A stretch of 64,000 bases of DNA from Symbiodinium natans (lineage: Eukaryota > Sar > Dinophyceae > Suessiales > Symbiodiniaceae). Numbering within the stretch: position 1 is the first letter of the stretch; every line of letters starts with the position of its first letter. The stretch spans positions 1,078,616 through 1,142,615 of the forward strand of contig CAJNDS010002779.1 in the NCBI GenBank assembly GCA_905221605.1. The letters run 5' to 3'. The position numbers were made by a program, and so were the translations under genes. Shown here one piece after another: positions 42,501 to 51,589 of this stretch. The notes beneath the pieces were generated by a model. The model did not search any database. It worked only from the letters and a program-made list of their open reading frames with translations, and had not been told where the DNA came from.

Positions 42501-45500
42501 CAAATCTTGGGGATCCAGGCTTTTGCAAAGGGTGGAGGGTTGAGGGTTTTTGGGGTACCGGGGAAATGACACCTTGAGCCCTAAGCCCAGAACCCTGTAG
42601 CCCTCCAACCCTCAACCCACTCAGGAGCTGGCTGAGGCCCGGCGGCGCCCTCCATCTGCATACGGGGGGCTGTTCGAAGTCGGGATCGTTTGTTTGTTGT
42701 TTTGAAGAGGTTGATCGGCGTAAAATCCTAGCGAAAACCTCAGAACCCAAAAGCCCCAACTTCCCTGAACCCTAAACCCCTACAACCCCCAACACCCCAA
42801 ACCTCCCAAATCACCCTAAAAAACCCCAAACCCCAAACCCCAAACCCATCAAACCCATCAAACCCATCAAACCCATCAAACCCATCAAACCCATCAAACC
42901 CATCAAACCCATCAAACCCATCAAACCCATCAAACCCATCAAACCCCAAACCCATCAAACCCCAAACCCATCAAACCCCAAACCCTAAACCCTATGCGCC
43001 CTAGAGCCCTCCTAGAAGCCCAGGCACGTCGGATGCCAGCTCCGACGACGAGAGCGAGGAGCTCTTCGCCTGGGAGCAGGAGCTGCGGAGCCGCCGCTTG
43101 GAAGGCATTCTTTTCGGGGGTTTAGGGTTTAGGGTTGGGGGTTTGGGTTTAGGGTTTAGGGTTTGGGGTTTAGGGTTTGGGGTTTTGGGTTTGGGGTTTA
43201 GGGTTTGGGGTTTTGGGTTTGGGGTTTAGGGCATCCCCTTTTTTTATAGGGGGCACCCAAACACCCCAATGGTATATGTGATTTTTTGGAGACCCCTTAG
43301 TAGGCCCGTTTTCGGGGGCTTTAGGGCTTCGATATGGTTTAGGGAGTTGCGGTTTAGGGGTTCAGGGGTTTAGGGCCGTTTTGGGGTTTGAGGGTTCAGG
43401 TCAGGGGTTTAGGGGTTCAGGAGTTTTACGGTTTCGGCTTCAGGGGTTCGGGGCTTCGGCGGTTTAGGGGTTGGGGGGCTCCGGGATTTGGGGGTTTCGG
43501 GGGGGTTTGGGGGGGGGGGGGGGTTCTAGGGTGTTTGGGGATGAGGGGAGTTTAGGGTTCCAGGAGGGGGGGAGGTTGATATGTTTTGGGGGCTTAGGGA
43601 TTTTGGGACCCTCGGCTTCAGGCTTCATCGGAGGATGGGCTCTTGTTCGTGTTCTTGTTTGCTACTGCTTTGGCACTTCAAATTATTACAGCCATGGCTG
43701 TTCTTGTGATGATGGTTGTGATATTGAGCATTACTCGCTTGTCTTTGCTGACCACAGCGCCCCAAGCCACCTCAACAACCGTCTGAAACCTACGCCCTAA
43801 GCCCCCGATACCAATCCTGAACCTTAAACCCTAAACCCCCAAACCCTAAACCCTAAAGACCTTACAGAAGCCTGCCCGAACTGTGAAGCCAAGGCCTCGA
43901 AGAGGCCGCTTCCCGCCGCGGTGTGCAGCTGGACCTTCAGACTCTGGCGCCCTTGGCCTCGGATTGAGGGCTTGCAGGATCAGAGGGCTGTTTAGGGCTG
44001 TTTAGGGGCGTGTTCTTAGGGTGTTTAGAGGTGTTTGGGGGGGTTTGGGGGTGTTTAGGGGTGTTTCGGAGTGTTTAGGGGTGCTTAGGGGTGTTGAGGC
44101 GTGTTTAGGCATGTTTAAGCGTGTTTCGGCTTTGGGTTATACACGAAGTCTTGTCCCAGAATGGCCCCCTAAAAACAGCCGCAAAGTCCGTTGTAAGGGG
44201 GGGTTTTCCCCTTTAGTCTTCAGTGGCATAGTGGCATAGAGAGAAATTCAGCAACTCAAGGGGCCCATGGGGCTTTGCAGGGCTTCGCCCCCCCACGAAA
44301 CCTCCCTGCCCAAGCCCTGAGGCTTAAAAACCCTAAACCCACGACCCTAAAACCCTAAACCCTAAATCCTAAGCCCTAAGCCCTAAGCCCTAAACCCTAA
44401 ACCCTAAACCCTAAACCCTAAACCCAAAACCTGCCAGGAAACCCACTTGGCGGCAGGCCTGCGTTTTGGCGAGGCCCTGGTGCGGGGGGGGTCAGGGTTT
44501 GGGGGGATTACAGGTGGCAAGCCTCAAACCCTCATCTCGAATTCAACCCGAGGCTGCAAAAGCTTTTTATTAACTCTCCGAGTCCGAACCCAGAACTGTG
44601 CCCAGACCTAAGCCCCAAAACCCCCATCCAGACAGATCTCTCGCCCACTTCCCAAAACTCTGGGCGAGGTTTGGAATTCGTTGCTCCGCGAGGTTTAGAG
44701 TTCCAGTCCTCACGACCTAAAGCCAGTAAAAGGTCGAAGCCCTGCGCTCAAAATCCACACAAAAATCCTAGATCCATGCGCCTACAAGACCCGCAATGGT
44801 ACTTCTCAGTTAGTTCGTGTGCACCTAATCTGAAAGTCAGAAAATGCACGAACAAAAGCTTCGGTCTTGGTAAACCTCCACAGCCGAACCCCGGCGCCCC
44901 AAAAACCGGAGCCGCTGGCGAGGCGGACTTTGCCGACGCCGCGGCGGCAGCCGAGGCGCTCGAGACGGCTACTGCCGGGGTGCTCAGTGCTCACAGGCTT
45001 AAGAAATCCCATATGTTAGGTTCCCACTAAAGTCGGTTTCCTCTTTATGGCCTAATACGGTTACGGTATCCCAAACGTGTGCGTGACCCGCGTCATGTGC
45101 TGTGAGCGATGGAGGCTTGGACAGCGTTCATCTAACATGTTTGTGCGAAGGGGGGTATACCGAGTGAACATGTAAGATTGAAGGGTGTTTTTTTTCGGCA
45201 GATCTTTCTGATGATGTGGGCGCCTGTATTTGGCCAGAAAAAATGGCCAGGGCACGGCGGAATGCCTTGCACACGTTCAGGCCATACTAGTACAATAATG
45301 TGAAAACTGGTTGTACAAAAATGTACTAGCATAATTTAATAAGACAACTTCTAGGTACAACTTCTTCTCAGCTGTGTCGCAGTCTACACTCCTTTTTGAG
45401 AGAGCTGCGCTGCCAAGCATCTTCACGAAAGTTGTGCCCCCCCCTCCCCCCCCCCCCCCCCCAAAGGGGGGCGGGGGGAAGGCTTGGAAGAATTACAAGG

Positions 45501-48500
45501 GCAACTTCCTTTTGGGGTCCCTGTCGAAGTATGGCATCTCAGGGTGCGTACTCCAACGGGACCGTGTCTTAGTGAACTGAATCCTGAACCCTAAGTACCT
45601 TGAACCCTAAACCCTGAACCCTGGACCTTGAACCTTAATGGCTTCATGAAAGCCTCTCTCAGAGGCCCTCCTCGACGCCTTCAGCGTGGCGCTCGAAGTG
45701 TCGCTCCCCGCGCCGAGGGGTGGTGAGGCCGGAGCATAGGGTTTTGGGGTTTGTAGGTTTTGTAAGGGTGATTTGGGCTTTTGGGGTTTGTAGGGTTTGT
45801 AGGGTTTGTAAGGTTTTGTAAGGGTTTGTAAGGGTTTGTAAGGGTTTGTAGGGTTTGTAGGGTTTATAGGGTTTAGGTAAAGCCTAAAGCTCTGACTACT
45901 GCACCACGCCCCCAAACCTCCAAATCCTACGCCGAACACCCCAAACCTGCCGCAAACACCCTGAACCACTATCCTAGAGCCCACAAACCCTCCGAAAGGC
46001 CACAAACCCCAAACCCCACCCAAAAAACCTCAAAGCCCCCAAACCCCAAACCCTCAAACAGTCGCCATATGCAGGTGGCACGGAGCGTGCGCATCCGCAA
46101 GCTCCAAGAGGCTCGTTTGTAATCAGGCTTGTACGGGATTTAGCCAAGTGGAAATGCCTTAGCATGAGGGGCGTGAGGGAGTGAACGGGCTTTCACCCTG
46201 CGTGGATGCCCACCGAGAAAGTCAAAGGAGATGTGCTGCCTTTTCTGGCTGGACATAGGCAACAGGCCTCTACGTTTCATCGCTCGGGTGCGATGCACTC
46301 TTGATCTCTGGAGAGGATGCTGGGGGGAAGCTCTGAGAAGAGTGGAATGGCTCAGTCCACACAATGTCTCTTACGCCAATCCGCCCTCCTGACCCGCCTC
46401 CCTTTGAGGCCCAGTTAAACGGACGGCTTCCGTCGGCAGGTACTCACGCTGACCTGAGGATATCTTGGGAGCTGACTTCATTTTGCCTCGTTGCGTGCCT
46501 GTTGTCTGGAACCAAAACTGTCGCCCTCAAACAGTTCGCGCTTGGGTTCTGAGCATTTCATGGCCCTGTTTTTTTTTCGGACGGGCATTTCAGCGTTTCC
46601 CACAGAGGAGATGGGTGGAGATGTGGCCTCACTTCTGTTTTTGGTCTTTTTGGTGCGCTGCACCGTTTTCGAGCCATTTCGACTTATAAGCCGAAGAGGG
46701 GGAGCTTAGCTGTCAGAGAGTCAGATGGGGCTTGATCATCTTACAGGGCTTAGAGGGCTTGGTAGGGTTCAGGGTTGGGGGGTTCAGGGTTTTGCTTTGC
46801 AGGCTGCGGCCAAGCATGGCATTGACTCCACTCGGCTGGTCGTCAAAGAGTGGCCTGTCCGCCTGTCCGCGACGGGGGGGGGGGGGGGGGGGGGGGGTTG
46901 GTGAACTTGGGTTTGTGCAGATGCTGTGCTTTCCTGGCGGGGGGGGGGTTCAGCATTCAGGGCATTAGTTTGTTCGACCCATGGCCCTCGTATGAGGGTT
47001 TCCAACACCAAAGGCCCAACTTAGAGAGCTGACCATTTCGCTTTGTCCAGGTCTCTGAACTCCTAGCCTCCCCCCCCCCCCCACCACCATGACACCGAAT
47101 CCTTCAGATCCCTTAAAAACATCTTAAAACCCCTGAAGCCCCGCTACCGACACCCTAAATCCTAAATCCTAAGGTTCTAAACCCTTAAGCCCCTCTCCAT
47201 AAAACTCCAAGGCAGCAGGGTGAGGCCCGAGAGCGCGCGACTGTGCGGCTAATCTTCCGCGAGCCCAAGGCTGGGACTTGTGGGGTTTAGGGGGCTTGAA
47301 CGAGGGAGGGTTCTGTTTGGAGCTGGTAGCTTTTGCAGAAGAGTTGTACCATTCTACTCTAGCCAGGATGAGAGATGACCGTAGGAGGGCAAAGGGCTGT
47401 CTGTTGTTTATATCATGCATACCTGTTGTGGGTTTAGGGTGGGGGTTGCGAGTTGTAGCATCGCAGCGCTTAGAGTTCGGAGGGTTCAAGGTTTTGGCAG
47501 CTTGGGTTCGAGCTGCAGCGTTTGGGCTTGAAGTTTTGGGCAAAGAGAAGCAAGCCTGATAGGGGCGTCACTTGCAAGTGGGGCTAACAAGATCGGCTAC
47601 ACTATAACCCTAAACCCTAGACCCTAAACCCTAAACACTAGACCCTAGACCCTAAACCCTAAACCCTAGTCAACGCTAAACCCTAAACCAGAGGCTGTCC
47701 GCGCGGCACCTGCCGATGCCCGGGGCCCGGGATCACGTTGTGAGGCCTCGTAGCTCGATCTTTACTGGTTGGTGCCAAGTGCTCTCTTTGAACCGGTTTA
47801 GGGTTTAGGGTTTAGGGTGATATTACTGGTTGAGTATGCAATGTCTACCAGGTTTTTTCACAGGGCCGGGTTTGGTGTCTGGAGAGGGGGGCTGTGCTTG
47901 GGATGGCTTTGGGGTTTACGAAGTTAGGGCTTAGGGTTTCAAGGGTGGGGTCTACAGGGTTTAGGGATTAAGGGTTTCAGAATTTGGGGTTTAGGAAAGA
48001 GCGTAAGGTCTTAAGGGTCTGGGGGTATCACACAGAGTGTTGAGGGTCTGAGGGATGTGACAGAGTCCGCCATGAACAAGACAAACCCCTGTACAGTCCT
48101 AAGCCCTGAAAGCTGGAAGGGCTCGGGGCTTCTCTTCAGGCCTTTCGCGGGCTAAATTTGGCACCCTAAACCCGAAACCCTAAACCCTAAACCCTAAACC
48201 CTAAACACCCTAAACACCCTAAACACCCTAAACACCCTAAACCCTAAAGAACCCCTTCAAAGAGCACCAGCTTCAGGCTGCGAGGCCCTCGCGAAGCTGG
48301 CGCCTCTCCTGGGCGCAAGGGGCGTAGGTGCCGAGCCACCGGGTTGAGGGTCTGGGGGTTGAGTTTAGAGGGTATAGGGTTTAGGGTTGAGGGTTGAGGG
48401 TTTAGGGTTTAGGGCGAGGGAAGTTACATGGTCCCTTACCTTCTTTGGCCCTGGGGCAGGGATTTCAGGGTTTAGGAATTTAGGGTGTGGGGTGTAGGGG

Positions 48501-49308
48501 GTGCTTGGGATTTTGTGTTTAAGGCTTTAGGTTTAGGACGCATTGGTGGTTGAACTTAAGTCTTTATGGTTTAGGGCAGACTTGGGGTTGAGTTGTTTTG
48601 GGCCCCTATGAGGGGGGTGGTTCTTAAAGTCCCACCCTTTTTAGAGAGGATGCCCCCCAACAGCCACTGAAAGCCTGATCTCCTCCACCTCTAAACCCAC
48701 AGATCTCCTCCACCTCTAAACCCACAGAACGCTCGCCCTAAAACCCTTGTGTTCAGGGCGTACGTGTTGGGATTCAGGGATCAGGGTTAAGGGGCTTACA
48801 GTTTGGGTGATAAGGTGTAACATTCGGGTTTAGGGTTTAGGCTTAAGGCTTGTAGGTTCTGGTGCTTGGTTTATGGTCCAAATAAAACGGCTTAGTTTCA
48901 GTCAAGCTGTTGAGGGCTCACGCTTGAGTGGCTGGGTGCAGTGCGTGGATTTCTCCCGGCCGGAGGTACGGATTCCATCGTGCCGAGATGGTGCCCGGGC
49001 ATGCGTGTACATAGGCAGTATGGTGTTTCTCGACTGGCTGGAACGTCCAAGTCCCTCAATCCCAAATAGTTCTTGACCCTAGATCTCCCAGTGACCCCTT
49101 TTTCCTTGTGTGGGGGGGGGGGGGAGTCCTTATACTTCTTGTTTCCCTGTTTTGGGAGTCCTACAACTTGTAAATATACAATACAAACCTGAAAAGGGAG
49201 CCCTTTTTGGATCCTTGGATACTGGAGATCCCAGTTTATGAGAAACGTCGACCTCAGCGAGCACGAAGCGGTGCTTGCGGCATGCGCCGTGTGCCACCTC
49301 GCCCGAAG
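33486..49308 (+). CDS. Region of many short exons, one or more unrecognised coiled-coil/acidic proteins
   Basis: Between 33.5 and 49.3 kb, more than fifteen short + strand pieces have AG|G acceptors, GC/GT/GA donors, protein-like composition and CCCTAAA-to-TTTAGGG flanks. The clearest are listed separately. Order of flavour: Arg/Glu coil (33.5-42.3 kb), an acidic SSDDESEE stretch (43.0 kb), Ala-rich helices (44.9-45.7 kb), then basic and mixed pieces (46.1-49.3 kb). A possible stop after LAPLASD near 43966 suggests at least two genes. I cannot assign a product or set boundaries. Confidence 0.4.
34043..34091 (+). CDS. Coiled-coil exon
   Basis: Reads AGAELKRLETALRQMQ after one base of a split codon, ending CAG before a GC donor. 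Leucine spacing fits a coiled coil. Confidence 0.5.
35071..35115 (+). CDS. Ala-rich helical exon (15 codons)
   Basis: Reads AATAQALAASAQDAK between GATCGAG and a GT donor (GTGGCC). Confidence 0.48.
36695..36730 (+). CDS. Arg/Glu-rich exon (12 codons)
   Basis: Reads ERLRIRRAAGEE between TCAG and a GT donor (GTGCGG). Confidence 0.45.
36940..38340 (+). other. AT-richer unique stretch with a TA/CATA microsatellite
   Basis: About 1.4 kb have very few telomere-like words. A TATATA/CATACATA tract lies at 37010-37040. No frame is convincing. It resembles the island at 45.0-45.4 kb in texture and may be an insertion or an intergenic spacer. Confidence 0.4.
38345..38555 (+). repeat. Imperfect duplications upstream of a telomere array
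   Basis: CAAGGTTTTTAAGGTTTCGG occurs twice (38367, 38399). A longer phrase containing AAGGGTACA, CCCTAC and AGGGAACCAGGGAACC is repeated at 38424-38495 and 38499-38555. Confidence 0.65.
38573..38660 (+). repeat. Interstitial telomere-type array (CCCTAAA/CCCTAGA)n
   Basis: About twelve copies, the first few as CCCTAGA and the rest as perfect CCCTAAA, ending 25 bp before the acceptor of the exon at 38685. Confidence 0.94.
38685..38744 (+). CDS. Coiled-coil exon (20 codons)
   Basis: Reads ELRAEVEAAGALRSRAEAEQ between AAGCAG and a GA or GC donor (GAGGCCCC). It is preceded by a long CCCTAAA array and followed by GGGATTTAGGG sequence. Confidence 0.58.
38917..38937 (+). CDS. Coiled-coil micro-exon
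   Basis: Reads ALSAEVK between GGCCAG and a GC donor, possibly extending to ARLAK. Weak because of its size. Confidence 0.35.
39772..39832 (+). CDS. Coiled-coil exon
   Basis: After CCGCAG it reads RKKAQREELSALQAEL and ends AG before a GC donor (GCCCTT). An earlier GC donor after TTGCAG is possible. Confidence 0.5.
42171..42271 (+). CDS. Coiled-coil exon with canonical GTGAGT donor
   Basis: After CCAAAG it reads EGPPSDLAERLRDQQLAVLR then AAARASEEKRLGF, ending GA before GTGAGT. At 101 bp it is among the longer exons of this region and the only one with a textbook donor. Confidence 0.6.
42844..42980 (+). repeat. 9-bp minisatellite (AAACCCATC)n
   Basis: About thirteen near-perfect copies of AAACCCATC, ending in mixed AAACCCC copies. 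It is a variant of the telomere-like C-rich sequence amplified by slippage, in an intron 3' region just before the exon at 43024. Confidence 0.96.
43024..43104 (+). CDS. Acidic exon (SSDDESEE)
   Basis: Reads TSDASSDDESEELFAWEQEL then RSRRLE, between CCCAG and a GC donor. An acidic serine stretch followed by a helix suggests a regulatory or phosphorylated segment, by inference only. TTTAGGG repeats begin about 20 bp after the donor. Confidence 0.55.
43894..43968 (+). CDS. Possible terminal exon (EEAASRRGVQLDLQ...)
   Basis: After CCAAG one frame reads LEEAASRRGVQLDLQTLAPL then ASD and a TGA at 43966-43968. It may be a C-terminal exon, or the stop may be skipped by a donor just before it. Confidence 0.38.
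44340..44425 (+). repeat. Interstitial telomere-type tract (CCCTAAA/CCCTAAG)n
   Basis: About twelve copies, mostly CCCTAAA with several CCCTAAG, upstream of an exon-like LAAGLRFGEALVR piece near 44449. Confidence 0.93.
44923..44955 (+). CDS. Ala-rich exon
   Basis: Reads ADFADAAAAAE between GGCGAG and a GC donor, possibly continuing as ALETATAG. Confidence 0.42.
45040..45420 (+). other. Unique AT-richer stretch without telomere-like sequence
   Basis: About 380 bp have no recognisable repeat or gene and are bounded by poly-C at 45437-45462. They could be an inserted element; no terminal repeats were seen. Confidence 0.35.
45665..45697 (+). CDS. Short exon (ALLDAFSVALE)
   Basis: Eleven codons between CAGAG and a GT donor (GTGTCG). 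It may continue as VSLPAPR if that donor is not used. Confidence 0.42.
45748..45880 (+). repeat. (GGGTTTGTA)n / (GGGTTTGTAA)n minisatellite
   Basis: About twelve copies alternating between 9- and 10-bp units, immediately after the exon at 45665-45697 in the position normally taken by TTTAGGG repeats. Confidence 0.93.
46075..46110 (+). CDS. Basic exon (VARSVRIRKLQE)
   Basis: Twelve codons between ATGCAG and a GC donor, phase 0, preceded by C-rich telomere-like sequence. Confidence 0.5.
46803..46850 (+). CDS. Exon (AAAKHGIDSTRLVVKE)
   Basis: Sixteen codons after TTTGCAG with balanced, globular-protein composition. A GT donor overlaps the last codon (GAGTGG). A 24-base G run starts at 46874. 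Confidence 0.52.
47219..47269 (+). CDS. Exon (GEARERATVRLIFREPK)
   Basis: Seventeen codons between GCAGCAG and a GC donor. Upstream is C-rich and includes CCTAAATCCTAAATCC; downstream begins GGGGTTTAGGGGG. Confidence 0.52.
47605..47695 (+). repeat. CCCTAAA/CCCTAGA interstitial tract
   Basis: About eleven heptamers mixing CCCTAAA and CCCTAGA with a short break. A second tract with CCCTAAACA octamers lies at 48168-48248. Confidence 0.92.
48168..48248 (+). repeat. Telomere-type tract with (CCCTAAACA)n variant
   Basis: Perfect CCCTAAA copies pass into four copies of a 9-bp variant CCCTAAACA, then back to CCCTAAA. Confidence 0.93.
48680..48728 (+). repeat. 25-bp tandem duplication
   Basis: The phrase containing ATCTCCTCCACCTCTAAACC is present twice in direct succession. 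Confidence 0.9.
49258..49308 (+). CDS. Exon (EHEAVLAACAVCHLAR)
   Basis: After CCTCAG one base completes a codon, then EHEAVLAACAVCHLAR, ending AG before a GC donor (GCTTCC). Two cysteines and two histidines are present, but the spacing matches no zinc motif I recognise. Confidence 0.42.
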
Positions 49309-50416
49309 GCTTCCTTGGAATTCCAGATCTCTGGTTTACGGGTGTATGGTGGGGTTTCGGGTTTGTGGGTTTGGGGGGTTTATCGGGTTGTGGCTCTGAA
49401 GCTCCGAAACCGTGAGCTGAAGCAGCGACGTTAATGCCTTGTCTTGAGCGCCGAGAGGCCGAAAGAGCTGGGCTTCCTAAGAGCCCAAACCCTGAAGCTC
49501 AAGCCCGCAGATGTCCTTAAAGCCCTGAAACCTGAAAACCCCCCCCCCCCCCCCCCCCAAAGCCAAAAACACTAAGCTCCCCAGATGTTCGACCTGGAGG
49601 TCCAGAGACCCTAGGCCCAATCTTAAACCCTAAGCCTTAAACCCAGGCCTCCACCCCCTGTGCTGAGGCTGGGTAACTGGTCCCGAGGGCTTTAGCCGCC
49701 GAATCAAAGCCTTCTCTACACCGGCGAGCCCGAAAACTTAACCCGCAGAGCATCCAAAGCCTCTAGACTTCTCCCTGAACCCTGCCCAACCCTGTTTAAC
49801 CCTGGAGGCCCTGGAGGCACTAGCCCCAAACCCTGCAGACCCTAAACCCCTAACCCGTCAGTCCCGAAACTTTGGAGATGCCCTCCCTGGATTGAAACCA
49901 TGTGCGCGACTGGTTGTTGTTGTTCGTGCTGCCGGGGTTCATTGTTTTGGTGAGCATTCTTAGGGTTTAAGGGTGAGGGTTTAGTGTTGCCATTTTTTGG
50001 GGTTGTCTTGAGCCTACTTCCGCGAAGCTCTTGCTCAGAAGGGTACGTAACATGAGGTGCCAGACGACACAACATCTTGGGCACCTGCAACCATGTGCAA
50101 GGTAGCTTATCAGAAGCTAGACTCCACAAAGGACCGCAAGAGCCAAAGACGAAGGCTGACATAAGCGACGGCAAACCGGGTTACAAGCCCTTAAAGGTTG
50201 GGAAAACCCCAGACCCAGACCAAGCCCCAAGCCCAAACCCCTATGGGCCCGTTCCCTTTCTTTGGGGATCTTCGGTTAGGTTCGTAGAGATCCCAGCTTT
50301 GGCGCCAATGCCAACAAACCGAAGTCGCGAAGATGCGCTGCGAGCAGCCGGGGACTTCGCTTCCAAGGCACACCCTAAAGCCTTTCTATCTCTCTATCTA
50401 TCTATCTATCTATATA

Positions 50417-50450
<34 letters not shown>

Positions 50451-50509
50451 CTCACCCCCCCCCAATGGACCCACCGCGGATGGCAGCCGAGTCCTAGCCA
50501 GATCAAGGC
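49309..50509 (+). other. Stretch without a supported gene
   Basis: Contains GGGTTTGTGGG-like sequence (49350-49385), a 20-base C run (49539-49558), degenerate C-rich telomere-like tracts to 49860, then unique sequence, and a (TCTA)n/(TA)n microsatellite at 50387-50447. Confidence 0.45.
50387..50447 (+). repeat. (TCTA)n then (TA)n microsatellite
   Basis: About eight TCTA units followed by about eleven TA units, 60 bp before the foldback region. Confidence 0.95.
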
Positions 50510-51560
50510 AAAAAACAAAAAAACAAGAAACTAACAAAAACCAACAAACCAAAAAAATCCAAAAAACCAAAAAAACCAAAAAAACCAAAAAAACCATCTT
50601 TTCCAAAACTATGGGGCTGGGGCCTCCAAAAGATGGTTTTTTTTGTTTTCTCGAGAAAAAGATGGTTTTTTTGGTTCGAAACCATCTTTTTCTCGAGAAA
50701 AAGATGGTTTTTGAGCAGCCGCTCTTCTAAAAACCATCTTTTTCTCGAGAAAAAGATGGTTTTACCAGGACAAGACCTCCAAAAACCATCTTTTTCTCGA
50801 GAAAAAGATGGTTTTACCAGGACAAGACCTCCAAAAACCATCTTTTTCTCGAGAAAAAGATGGTTTTTCCAGGACAAGATCTCCAAAAACCATCTTTTTC
50901 TCGAGAAAAAGATGGTTTTTCGAAGAGCGGCTGCTCAAAAACCATCTTTTTCTCGAGAAAAAGATGGTTTCGAACCAAAAAAACCATCTTTTTCTCGAGA
51001 AAACCAAAAAAACCATCTCTTGAAGGCCCCAGCCCCATAGTTTTGGAAAAGATGGTTTTTTTGGTTTTTTTGGTTTTCTCGAGAAAAAGATGGTTTTTTG
51101 GTTCGAAACCATCTTTTTCTCGAGAAAAAGATTGTTTTGAGCAACCATCCTTCGAAAAAACCATCTTTTTCTCGAGAAAAAGATGGTTTTACCAGGAGAA
51201 GACCTCCAAAAACCATCTTTTTCTCGAGAAAAAGATGGTTTTACCAGGACAAGACCTCCGGAAACCATCTTTTTCTCGAGAAAAAGATGGTTTTTCCAGG
51301 GTAAGATCTCTAAAAACCATCTTTTTCTCGAGAAAAAGATGGTTTTTCGAAGAGCGGCTGCTCAAAAACCATCTTCTTCTCGAGAAAAAGATGGTTTCGA
51401 ACCAAAAAAACCATCTTTTTCTCGAGAAAACCAAAAAAACCATCTTTTGGAGGCCCCAGCCCCATAGTTTTGGAAAAGATGGTTTTTTTGGTTTTTTTGG
51501 TTTTTTTGGTTTTTTTGGTTTTTTGGTTTTTTTTGGTTTTCTCGAGAAAAAGATGGTTAA
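50510..51560. repeat. Nested palindromic array: 17 CTCGAG-centred sites, 12 complete hairpins
   Basis: Twelve copies of a perfect 26-bp palindrome (CCATCTTTTT-CTCGAG-AAAAAGATGG, two with one mismatch) and five half-copies lie about 45-50 bp apart. Two ~410-bp blocks (about 50647-51000 and 51074-51430) repeat directly, and each block is itself an inverted repeat: the spacer GAGCAGCCGCTCTTC on its left is the reverse complement of GAAGAGCGGCTGCTC on its right. A GGGGCTGGGGCC element occurs at 50609 in one orientation and at 51026 and 51451 in the other. The outer flanks, (ACCAAAAAA)n left and (GGTTTTTTT)n right, are complementary. The whole kilobase can fold on itself at several scales. Frames through it are open only because of the repeat. 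Confidence 0.97.
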
Positions 51561-51589
51561 GTTTTAGGGGTTTAAGCCTCATGCACTAC

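Noticed and set aside
42740-42958. Antisense GFDGFDGFDG frame
   Set aside because: It is a direct translation of the AAACCCATC minisatellite.
50640-51560. CRISPR array
   Set aside because: The repeats are palindromes with repeated, not unique, spacers, in a eukaryotic intron-rich context without cas genes.
50633-51567. Long overlapping open frames on both strands (up to 235 codons) through the hairpin array
   Set aside because: They encode only permutations of KPSFSREKDGF / NHLFLEKKMV produced by the palindromic repeat in several frames at once; no gene-like composition or start context.
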